Translations under genes and position numbers: made by a program
In this document: in pieces, positions 6,512 through 13,250 of the stretch
How the letters are laid out: every line of letters starts with the position of its first letter
Numbering within the stretch: the first letter of the stretch is position 1
Notes under the pieces: model-generated
What the model saw: only the letters and a program-made list of their open reading frames with translations
What the model was told of the DNA's origin: nothing
The model's database searches: none
Assembly: GCA_946480245.1 (NCBI GenBank)
Contig: CAMLIZ010000071.1
Coordinates: forward strand, 1-21,860
Source: an uncultured Pseudomonadota bacterium
Lineage (GTDB): Bacteria > Pseudomonadota > Gammaproteobacteria > Burkholderiales > Burkholderiaceae
Direction: 5' to 3'
Length of the DNA: 21,860 nt

Positions 6512-7962
6512 GAGGGTTCCTGCCCGTGGTGGATGGCAATGGTCTTGACGGTCGAGAAGCCGTACAGCGCCTCGAAGCCCTTCTCGCGCCCGTGGCCCGA
6601 GAGCTTGACGCCGCCGAACGGCAGCTCGATGCCGCCGCCGGCGCCGTAGTTGTTGACGAACACCTGCCCGCACTTGAGCGCGCGCGCCATGCGCAGCTGG
6701 CGCGCGCCGTCGCGCGTCCACACGCCGGCCACCAGGCCGAACGCGGTGCCGTTGGCGATGCGCAGCGCCTCGGCCTCGGTGCCGAACGGCAGCACCACTT
6801 GCACGGGGCCGAAGATCTCCTCCTGCGCCAGCGCGTGCTCCGGCGGCACGTCGGCCACCAGCGTCGGCGCCACGTAGAAGCCCTCGCGCGGCGCGTCGGG
6901 CACCACCTCGGCCTGTGCCACGAAGCGCAGCCCGCTGTCGTGCGCCAGGCGCAGGTAGCGCTGCACCACCTCCTGCTGGCGTGCGGAGATCAGCGGGCCC
7001 ACGTCGAGATCCTGCATGGCGGGGCCCACGCGCAGCATGCGATAGCGGCTGGCCATGCGGCGCAGCACCTCGTCGTACACGCCGCGCTGCACCAGGATGC
7101 GCGAAGCCGCCGAGCAGGTCTGGCCGGCGTTCTGGATGCCCGCATTCACGAGGAACGGCAGCGCCGCGTCGAGGTCGGCATCGTCGAACACGATCTGCGG
7201 GCTCTTGCCGCCCAGCTCCAGGGTGACCGGCACCGCATGGCGCGCTGCGGCGGCCTGCACCAGCGCGCCGGTGGCCACGCTGCCGGTGAACGAGATGTGC
7301 TGCACGCCGGCGTGCGCCGACAGCGCCGCGCCGGCCTCTTCGCCCAGCCCCGGCACCACGTTGAGCGCGCCCGAGGGCATGCCCGCGGCCTGCGCGATGT
7401 GCGCGAACGCCAGCGCGCTGAGGCAGGCCTCCTCGGCTGGCTTGAGCACGCAGGCGTTGCCCATCGCGAGCGCGGCGCCGACGCTGCGGCCGATGATCTG
7501 CATCGGGTAGTTCCACGGCACGATGTGCGCCGTCACGCCGTGCGGCTCGCGCAGCGTGAACGCCGTGTAGCCGTTGGCGAACGGAATGGTCTGGCCGTGC
7601 ACCTTGTCGGCGGCACCGCCGTAGAACTCGAGGTAGCGCACCAGCGCCAGTGCGTCGGCGCGGCCTTGCTTGAGCGGCTTGCCGACATCCAGCGCCTCCA
7701 GCCGCGCCAGCATGTCGACCTGCTCGCCGACGAGTTGCGCCATGCGCATCAGCAAGCGGCCGCGGTCGGCGGCGCTCATCGCGCCCCAGTCGCCGCGCAG
7801 CGCGCCTTGCGCGGCCTGCACCGCGGCGTTCACGTCGTCGGCGCTGCCGCGCGCAATGGTGGCCAGCTGCGTGCCATCGGAGGGGTTGAGCAAGGGCAGC
7901 GTGGCCGCCGCGCCGCGCCAGCGGCCATCGATCAGGAGCTGCGTGCTGTCGAAAGGAATCAT
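6508..7962 (-). CDS. Aldehyde dehydrogenase family protein
   Basis: 484 residues, typical for the NAD(P)-dependent ALDH superfamily, which oxidises aldehydes to carboxylic acids. Motifs are in order: HIVPWNYPMQ with catalytic-site N151, VLKPAEEA with K174, ISFTGSVATG (223-232), the general base E249 in LELGGKSPQIV, the nucleophile C283 in NAGQTCSA, EEIFGPVQVVLPF, and PFGGVKLSGHGREKG near the C terminus. All catalytic residues are present. The start ATG (complement at 7960-7962) has GGAGG about 7 nt upstream on the minus strand. It is the first gene of a two-gene operon with the SDR and is divergent from an amidase across 63 bp. Substrate class (betaine, semialdehyde, aromatic or other) cannot be assigned by eye. 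Confidence 0.92.
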   Translation of the reverse strand: MIPFDSTQLLIDGRWRGAAATLPLLNPSDGTQLATIARGSADDVNAAVQAAQGALRGDWGAMSAADRGRLLMRMAQLVGEQVDMLARLEALDVGKPLKQGRADALALVRYLEFYGGAADKVHGQTIPFANGYTAFTLREPHGVTAHIVPWNYPMQIIGRSVGAALAMGNACVLKPAEEACLSALAFAHIAQAAGMPSGALNVVPGLGEEAGAALSAHAGVQHISFTGSVATGALVQAAAARHAVPVTLELGGKSPQIVFDDADLDAALPFLVNAGIQNAGQTCSAASRILVQRGVYDEVLRRMASRYRMLRVGPAMQDLDVGPLISARQQEVVQRYLRLAHDSGLRFVAQAEVVPDAPREGFYVAPTLVADVPPEHALAQEEIFGPVQVVLPFGTEAEALRIANGTAFGLVAGVWTRDGARQLRMARALKCGQVFVNNYGAGGGIELPFGGVKLSGHGREKGFEALYGFSTVKTIAIHHGQEPS

Positions 7963-7991
7963 GGGCGCCTCCGGGCAACTGCTGCGCTTGG

Positions 7992-8010
7992 GGCATCATA
8001 GTTTGATGCC
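7992..8010. promoter_or_regulatory. Perfect dyad (operator candidate) between divergent ALDH and amidase genes
   Basis: GGCATCA (7992-7998), 5-nt spacer, TGATGCC (8004-8010). On the minus strand the left half contains TATGAT (8000 to 7995), a good -10 element, with TCGTCC (8023 to 8018) 17 bp upstream as a weak -35 for the ALDH-SDR operon. A regulator bound here would cover that -10 and sit just ahead of the amidase ribosome binding site (GAGGA, 8016-8020). No regulator gene is in the neighbourhood. Confidence 0.5.
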
Positions 8011-8025
8011 GACCCGAGGACGATC

Positions 8026-9420
8026 GTGGAACCACTGCAGGACTTGAGCGCCGTCGAGCTGCTGGCGCACTACCGCGCACGCCGGCTGTCGCCGGTGGAG
8101 GTGGTGCAGGCGGTGCTGGCGCACATCGAACGTTGCGAGCCGCTGCTGCATGCCACTTACGCGCTCGACGCCGAGCACGCGCTGGCGCAGGCGCGCGTCT
8201 CAGAGGCGCACTGGCTGCGCGACGAGGCGCTGGCGCTGGACGGCGTGCCGCTCACGCTGAAGGAGAACATCGCCACGCGCGGCACACCGATGCCGCTGGG
8301 CACCGCCGCCACCGTGTTGGTGCCTGCGACCGAAGACGCACCGCCCGCGGCACGCCTGCGCGAAGCCGGCAGCGTGCTGCTGGCCAAGACCACGATGCCC
8401 GACTACGGCATGCTGTCGTCGGGGCTCTCGAGCTTTCACGCGCTGACGCGCAATCCGTGGGATCTGAGCATGAACCCCGGTGGCTCCAGTGCCGGTGCCG
8501 CCGCTGCGGCCGCCGCCGGCTACGGCCCGCTGCACCTGGGCACCGACATCGGCGGCTCGGTGCGCCTGCCGGCCGCCTGGTGCGGGCTGTTCACGCTCAA
8601 GCCCAGCCTGGGCCGCATTCCGATCAAGCCGCCGTATGCAGGCCGCGTGGCCGGACCGATGACGCGCAGCGTGGCCGACGCCGCGCTGATGATGCGCGTA
8701 CTGTCGTTGCCAGATGCGCGCGACACGATGAGCCTGCCGTACCAGCCGATCGCGTGGGAGGCGCTGGCGCGTCCGCTCAAGGGCCTGCGCATCGGCCTGC
8801 TGATGGACGCCGGCTGGGGCCTGCCGGTGGAGGCGGAGATCGCCGAGGCCGTGCAGGCCGCCGCGCAGGCATTCGAACGCGAAGGCGCGATCGTCGAGGG
8901 CGTGCCGCCGTTCGGGCGGCGTGAGCACATCGACGGCATGGACCGCTTCTGGCGCATGCGCTCCTGGCTCGACATTTCCGCGCTGCCGCCCGAGCGCCAG
9001 CAGAAGGTGTTGCCCTACATCCGTGAATGGGTGGCCACGGCGGCCAGCTTGAGCGCGGCCGACGTGTTCACCGGCTACAGCCAGATGGGCGCGATGCGCG
9101 AGGCGGCCGTGGTCGCCTGCCAGCCTTACGACGCGGTCTTGTCGCCGGTGAGCCCGGTGTCGGCGTTCCCGGCCGAATGGGCGGGCCCCACCAACGATCC
9201 GCAGCGCCCGTTCGAGCACATCGCGTTCACGCTGCCGTTCAACATGAGCGAGCAGCCGGCCGCCTCCATCAATTGCGGCTACACGCGCGGCGGCCTGCCG
9301 ATCGGGCTGCAGATCGTCGGCCATCGCTTCGACGATCTCGGCGTGCTTCAGGTGGCAGCCGCATGGGAGCGCATCCGGCCGCCGCAGCGGCCATGGCCGA
9401 CGCCGCCGTTCCACTCATGA
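8026..9420 (+). CDS. Amidase (amidase signature family)
   Basis: 464 residues from a GTG start preceded by GAGGA at 8016-8020. The amidase-signature Ser-cisSer-Lys triad is complete: K79 in LTLKENIA, cis-Ser S154 in NPGGSSAG, and nucleophile S178 in IGGSVRLPA. A glycine/alanine-rich stretch (155-165) and CGLFTLKPSLGRIP follow as usual. The family includes GatA, fatty acid amide hydrolase, indoleacetamide hydrolase and many catabolic amidases. The numbering spacing (79/154/178) is like GatA, but no gatB or gatC is nearby, so a tRNA amidotransferase role is unlikely. The gene is divergent from the ALDH-SDR operon and 44 bp upstream of a TPR-protein gene in the same direction. It probably hydrolyses an amide to an acid and amine; the substrate is unknown. 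Confidence 0.88.
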   Translation: MEPLQDLSAVELLAHYRARRLSPVEVVQAVLAHIERCEPLLHATYALDAEHALAQARVSEAHWLRDEALALDGVPLTLKENIATRGTPMPLGTAATVLVPATEDAPPAARLREAGSVLLAKTTMPDYGMLSSGLSSFHALTRNPWDLSMNPGGSSAGAAAAAAAGYGPLHLGTDIGGSVRLPAAWCGLFTLKPSLGRIPIKPPYAGRVAGPMTRSVADAALMMRVLSLPDARDTMSLPYQPIAWEALARPLKGLRIGLLMDAGWGLPVEAEIAEAVQAAAQAFEREGAIVEGVPPFGRREHIDGMDRFWRMRSWLDISALPPERQQKVLPYIREWVATAASLSAADVFTGYSQMGAMREAAVVACQPYDAVLSPVSPVSAFPAEWAGPTNDPQRPFEHIAFTLPFNMSEQPAASINCGYTRGGLPIGLQIVGHRFDDLGVLQVAAAWERIRPPQRPWPTPPFHS

Positions 9421-9464
9421 CAAACTCGGCCCGACCGCAGCGAAGTGAGTGAGGAGTCGGCAGT

Positions 9465-10823
9465 ATGACGAGCCCACCGCAGGACGTTCGAGGCAATCCG
9501 ATCGGCACCCGGTCGGCCGAGGCACAGGCCGCGGCCGAGCAGGCGCTGTGGCGCACGATGTCGCTCTTCGACGCGCCGCTGGCCGACCTGGACGCAGCGA
9601 TCGCGCACGACCCCGCGTGGCTGCTGCCGCGCGTGATGAAAGCCGGCTACCTGCTCAGCCTGTGCGAGCCCGCGCTGTTGCCGGCCGCGCGCCAACTGCT
9701 CGAGGAAGCCGCCACGCTCGAAGCCGATGCACCGGCGCGCGAACGCGTGCACCTGGCCGCGGCGCAGCAACTGCTCGAAGGCCGCTGGGTGCAGGCCGGC
9801 CACACCTGGGACGAACTGCTGCTCGAGCATCCGCGCGACGCGCTGGCGCTGCAGTGGTGCCAGCTGTGGGACTACCAGCGCGGCGATACGCTGCACCTGC
9901 GCCATCGGCCGGCGCGCGTGCTGCCGGAGTGGGACGAGCAGGATGCGCTGTTCCCTTTCGTGCTCGGGCTGTATGCGTTCGGGCTCGAAGAGAACAACCT
10001 CTATCCGCAGGCCGAGGAGACGGGCCGCCGCGCGCTCGCCGGCGAGCCCTGCGTGCCCTGGGCCGTGCATGCGGTGGCGCACGTAATGGAGATGCAGGGC
10101 CGATTCGACGAAGGTGCCACCTGGCTGCGCCAGCATCAGCCGCGCTGGTCCGATGGCAACGGCTTGGCCGCTCACCTGTGGTGGCACCTGGCGCTGTTCC
10201 GCCTCGAGGGCCTGGACGACGCCGGGGTGCTGCGCCTGCTCGACGCGCACCTGGCCGGCGACGCCTTGCAGACCACGCTGCAGCGCGTGGATGCCGCGGC
10301 GCTGCTGTGGCGCCTACAGCTGATCGGCGTGGACGTGGCCGAGCGCTTTGCGGCCTTGTGCGCGGCCTGGCCGCTGCCCGACGAGGACGCGGGCTATCAC
10401 GCGTTCAACGACCTGCATGCGCTGCTGGCGCTGGCAGGTTCGGGCGACCTTGCCGGCGCGGACCGCTGGCTGGCGCGCTGCGCCGAACGCGCGATGCAGC
10501 CGGAGGACGCGCGACGCAGCAACCACACGATGGCGCGCGAAGTGGCGCTGCCGCTGATGCGGGGCCTGCTCAGCTACTGCCGCGGCGAGCACGAGGCGGC
10601 AGCGCAGGCGCTGTACCCGGTGCGCCGCATGACGCAGCGCTTCGGCGGCAGCGCCGTGCAGCGCGACCTGATCGACCAGACCCTGCTGGCCGCCTGTGCG
10701 GAAGGCGCCTCGCCGGCGCTCGGCCGCGCCCTGCTCAACGAGCGCCTGATGGCCAAGCCGGTCACGCCGCTGACGCGCCACTGGGCGCAGCGGCTCGGCC
10801 TGCACGAGCGCGTGCCCGGTTGA
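9465..10823 (+). CDS. Tetratricopeptide repeat protein, TTC38-like
   Basis: 452 residues, almost entirely helical, alanine- and leucine-rich, with repeated helix pairs of TPR type. The start ATG has GAGGAG at 9451-9456. The order of segments resembles the TTC38 family, found in bacteria and animals: a short N-terminal region, DLDAAIAHDPAWLLPRVMKAGYLL, LLEEAATLEADAPARERVHLAA, LFPFVLGLYAFGLEENNLYPQAEETGRRAL, and a central AVHAVAHVMEMQGRFDEG block followed by WWHLALFRLE. There is no signal peptide or membrane segment, so it is probably cytoplasmic. The molecular role of bacterial TTC38-like proteins is not established; a scaffold role is only the default guess for TPR proteins. It follows the amidase by 44 bp, so co-transcription is possible. 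It converges on the sigma factor gene with a 10-bp gap. Confidence 0.78.
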   Translation: MTSPPQDVRGNPIGTRSAEAQAAAEQALWRTMSLFDAPLADLDAAIAHDPAWLLPRVMKAGYLLSLCEPALLPAARQLLEEAATLEADAPARERVHLAAAQQLLEGRWVQAGHTWDELLLEHPRDALALQWCQLWDYQRGDTLHLRHRPARVLPEWDEQDALFPFVLGLYAFGLEENNLYPQAEETGRRALAGEPCVPWAVHAVAHVMEMQGRFDEGATWLRQHQPRWSDGNGLAAHLWWHLALFRLEGLDDAGVLRLLDAHLAGDALQTTLQRVDAAALLWRLQLIGVDVAERFAALCAAWPLPDEDAGYHAFNDLHALLALAGSGDLAGADRWLARCAERAMQPEDARRSNHTMAREVALPLMRGLLSYCRGEHEAAAQALYPVRRMTQRFGGSAVQRDLIDQTLLAACAEGASPALGRALLNERLMAKPVTPLTRHWAQRLGLHERVPG

Positions 10824-10833
10824 CGGGCGCGCA

Positions 10834-12081
10834 CTACAGCGCGGCCGCGCGCTGCAGCAGGAAGCGTCGCACCTCGTCCTCGCGCTCCAGGCCGATCGCC
10901 CGCTGGTAGGCCTGCACGGCTTCGTTGCGCCGGCCGCAGCGCGCCAGCAGGTCGGCGCGTGCGGCCCAGTACGGCTGGTACTCGGCCAGGCGCGCATCGG
11001 CGTTCAGCGCTTCCAGGGCCGCCAGGCCCGCCACCGGCCCCTGCACCTGCGACAAGGCCACCGCATGGTTCAGCGCGGCCACCGGCGAGCCGGTGAGTGT
11101 GCACAGTGCGTCGTACAGGCGCTCGATGGCCGGCCAGTCGATGCGGCCGCTGTGGCGGCGTGCGCTGTGCACCGACTGCACCGCCGCCTCCAGCTGGAAG
11201 CGGCCGATCACGCCCATCGCGCCGGCACGGTGCAGCAGCGCCTCCGCCTCGTCGATCAGTGCGTCGTCCCAGCGCTGCACCGGTTGCTCGGTGAGCGGCA
11301 CGTAGTCGCCTCGTGCATCACGGCGCGCAGCGCGGCGCGCGTGCGTGTGCAGCATCAACGCGAGCAGGCCCAGCGTCTCCGGCTCGTCGGGCAGCAGCGC
11401 GGCCAGCAGGCGACCGAGCCAGATCGCCTCTTCCGCCAGGTTGCGGCGGCGCGCGTCGGCACCGCTGGCGTCGGCCCAGCCTTCGGCATAGGCGGCGTAG
11501 ATCGCATCCAGCACCGTGTCGAGCCGATCGCGCAGCTCGCTTTGCAGCGGCACCTGGAACGCGATGCCGGCCTGGCGGATTTTGGCCTTGGCGCGCACCA
11601 GGCGCTGGCCCATCGTGGCCGGCGCCACCAGAAACGCCGAGGCGATCGCGGCCGCGTCGAAGCCGAGCACGGCCTGCAGCATCAGCGGCGCGCGCACCGC
11701 ACGGTCGATCGCCGGGTGCGCGCAGGCGAACAGCAGGCCCAGGCGCCGGTCGGGCAGCTCGGCCTCGCCATGAGCCGGCTCGTAGAGCTCGTCGGCCAGC
11801 ACCCCCAGCTGCTCGGCGCTGCGCTCGTCAAGGCGCCGCTCGCGCAGCGCGTCGATGTGCTTGCGGCGCGCCACCGTGAGCAGCCACGCATCGGGGTTGT
11901 TCGGCACGCCGCGCTGCGGCCAGTCGGCCAGCGCCGCGGCAAAGGCTTCGGACAGCGCGTCCTCGGCGCCCGCGATGTCGCGCGTGCGTGCCGCCAGGTA
12001 CGCGATCAGCTTGCCGTAGCTGCGCCGCGCCGCGGCCTCGGCCGCCGCGGCGGCGGCGCAGGCAGGCGGCACTGCGGCCAT
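10834..12081 (-). CDS. ECF42-like RNA polymerase sigma factor with C-terminal TPR-like extension (DUF6596)
   Basis: 415 residues, about twice the length of a minimal ECF sigma. Region 2 spans about residues 20-85 (GKLIAYLAARTRDIAGAEDA, then PDAWLLTVARRKHIDALR, helix 2.4-like). Region 4 spans about 110-170, with AIASAFLVAPATMGQRLVRAKAKIR as the helix-turn-helix. The remaining roughly 240 residues are a helical, TPR-like extension with LRDRLDTVLDAIYAAYAEGW at its start and several repeats near the end (LARCGRRNEAVQAYQRAI). This is the layout of the ECF42 group, whose extension is reported to be needed for activity and which lacks a classical anti-sigma factor. The YCII/DGPF gene 3 bp upstream is the usual partner of this group. 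The start codon follows that gene's stop with only a weak AAGGG as ribosome binding site, suggesting translational coupling. Confidence 0.87.
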   Translation of the reverse strand: MAAVPPACAAAAAAEAAARRSYGKLIAYLAARTRDIAGAEDALSEAFAAALADWPQRGVPNNPDAWLLTVARRKHIDALRERRLDERSAEQLGVLADELYEPAHGEAELPDRRLGLLFACAHPAIDRAVRAPLMLQAVLGFDAAAIASAFLVAPATMGQRLVRAKAKIRQAGIAFQVPLQSELRDRLDTVLDAIYAAYAEGWADASGADARRRNLAEEAIWLGRLLAALLPDEPETLGLLALMLHTHARRAARRDARGDYVPLTEQPVQRWDDALIDEAEALLHRAGAMGVIGRFQLEAAVQSVHSARRHSGRIDWPAIERLYDALCTLTGSPVAALNHAVALSQVQGPVAGLAALEALNADARLAEYQPYWAARADLLARCGRRNEAVQAYQRAIGLEREDEVRRFLLQRAAAL

Positions 12082-12084
12082 GGA

Positions 12085-12453
12085 TCAGTAGCTGCCCTTG
12101 GGCGTGCTGGTCGGCCAGATCGCGCGCACCTCCATCACGCCGTGGCTGGCGCCGGGGCAGCGCGCCGCCCACGACAGCGCGGCGTCGAGGTCGGGCACGT
12201 CGATCAGGTAGTAGCCCGCGAGCTCCTCGCGCGTCTCGGCATAGGGCCCGTTGAGCACCTCGGTCTTGCCGGCACGCACGCGCACCGTGGTGGCGGTGTC
12301 GGCATTGCGCAGCCGGTTGCCGCCGCGCAGCACTCCGGCCTGCGCCAGCGCCTCGGAGTAGGCGCTGTAGGCCGCGGTGCCCGCGGCCCGCTGCGCGTCG
12401 CTCAACGCCTGGAAGCCGGCGGGGTCGGCATGGATCATCAGCAGGTATTCCAT
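12085..12453 (-). CDS. YCII-related (DGPF domain) protein, ECF42 partner
   Basis: 122 residues. The start (complement of 12451-12453) is set by an AAGGAG Shine-Dalgarno on the minus strand; the frame stays open upstream but has no comparable signal. The YCII-like fold is seen from MEYLLMIHAD at the N terminus, a central helix and the family signature NGPYAETREELAGYY at 68-82, then YLIDVPDLDAALSWAARCP. The usual signature begins DGPFAETKE; here D is replaced by N and F by Y. Proteins of this kind sit next to ECF42 sigma factors and are expected targets of the sigma factor. A direct signal-sensing or enzymatic role has not been shown as far as I know. The gene is first in a two-gene operon with the sigma factor, 3 bp apart. 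Confidence 0.87.
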   Translation of the reverse strand: MEYLLMIHADPAGFQALSDAQRAAGTAAYSAYSEALAQAGVLRGGNRLRNADTATTVRVRAGKTEVLNGPYAETREELAGYYLIDVPDLDAALSWAARCPGASHGVMEVRAIWPTSTPKGSY

Positions 12454-12498
12454 CGAAAGCTCCTTGTGGACACGGCACGGGACGCGCCGTTGAACAAT

Positions 12499-12526
12499 GA
12501 CGCGCGGCACCGGCCGATTTTCGACA
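12499..12526 (-). promoter_or_regulatory. ECF42-type promoter upstream of the YCII-sigma operon
   Basis: On the minus strand TGTCGA (12526 to 12521), 18 bp, then CGTC (12502 to 12499). ECF42 promoters are reported to have TGTCGA at -35 and CGA/TC-like sequence at -10. Transcription would start near 12491, giving a leader of about 40 nt before the YCII start at 12453. This would make the operon autoregulated. Confidence 0.55.
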
Positions 12527-12586
12527 AGCCGCATCAAAAATGGCTGGCCTCTCGCCGCCCACGCAACTTCCCAAGGAGCAGAAACG

Positions 12587-13243
12587 ATGACCCGAATCAG
12601 AGTGCATGGCTTCGCCGTCTCGGTGGACGGCTTCGGCGCTGGCCCCGAGCAGAGCTTGAACGACCCGATGGGCCGCGGCGGCATGGCGCTGCACCAGTGG
12701 GCGTTCGGCACACGCACGTTCCAGCGCATGTTCGGCCACCCGCAGGCCGGCGCCACCGGCGTGGACGACGACTTTGCGGCGCGCGGCTTCAGCAACATCG
12801 GCGCGTGGGTGCTCGGGCGCAACATGTTCGGCCCGGTGCGCGGGCCCTGGCCCGACGAGAGCTGGAAAGGGTGGTGGGGCGACGAGCCGCCGTACCACGT
12901 GCCGGTGTTCGTGCTGACGCATCACGCGCGCGCGCCGATCCAGATGAAGGGCGGCACCACCTTCCACTTCGTCACCGGCGGCGCCGACGAGGCGCTGCAC
13001 CTGGCGCGCGCTGCGGCCGGCGAACGCGACGTGCGCGTGGGCGGCGGCGTGGCCACGCTGCGTCAGTACCTGCAAGCCGGGCAGATCGACGAGATGCACC
13101 TCGCGCTGGCCCCCGTGCTGCTGGGGCGCGGCGAAGCGCTGTTTGCGGGCATCGACCTGCCGGCGCTGGGCTATGGCGTGGCCGAGTGCGTGCGCAGCGC
13201 CGCGGCCACGCACCTGGTGCTGAAGAAGGGCGCTGCCGACTGA
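12587..13243 (+). CDS. Dihydrofolate reductase family protein (RibD C-terminal domain)
   Basis: 218 residues from the ATG at 12587, which has AAGGAG at 12573-12578; an upstream in-frame ATG at 12497 has no such site and lies in the divergent promoter region. The domain resembles the RibD_C/DHFR-like fold: RIRVHGFAVSVDGFGAG at the N terminus, GAWVLGRNMFG (72-82) and the characteristic VGGGVATLRQYLQAG (151-165), followed by IDEMHLALAPVLLGRG (167-182). These are NADPH-dependent reductase-like proteins; most single-domain members have unknown substrates and should not be called DHFR proper. It is divergent from the ECF42 operon (133 bp apart). Such reductases occur with YCII and ECF42 genes, so it may belong to that regulon, but I see no TGTCGA element facing it. 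Confidence 0.85.
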   Translation: MTRIRVHGFAVSVDGFGAGPEQSLNDPMGRGGMALHQWAFGTRTFQRMFGHPQAGATGVDDDFAARGFSNIGAWVLGRNMFGPVRGPWPDESWKGWWGDEPPYHVPVFVLTHHARAPIQMKGGTTFHFVTGGADEALHLARAAAGERDVRVGGGVATLRQYLQAGQIDEMHLALAPVLLGRGEALFAGIDLPALGYGVAECVRSAAATHLVLKKGAAD

Positions 13244-13250
13244 AGCGGGG

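Noticed and set aside
5765..8080. Minus-strand open frame of 771 codons covering ALDH and SDR
   Set aside because: Its second part is the real SDR, but the first part runs in the wrong frame through the ALDH gene. The SDR has its own start and ribosome binding site at 6511.
8026..9420. Amidase as GatA of the tRNA amidotransferase
   Set aside because: Catalytic spacing is like GatA, but gatB and gatC are absent, and the divergent ALDH-SDR context suggests a catabolic amidase.
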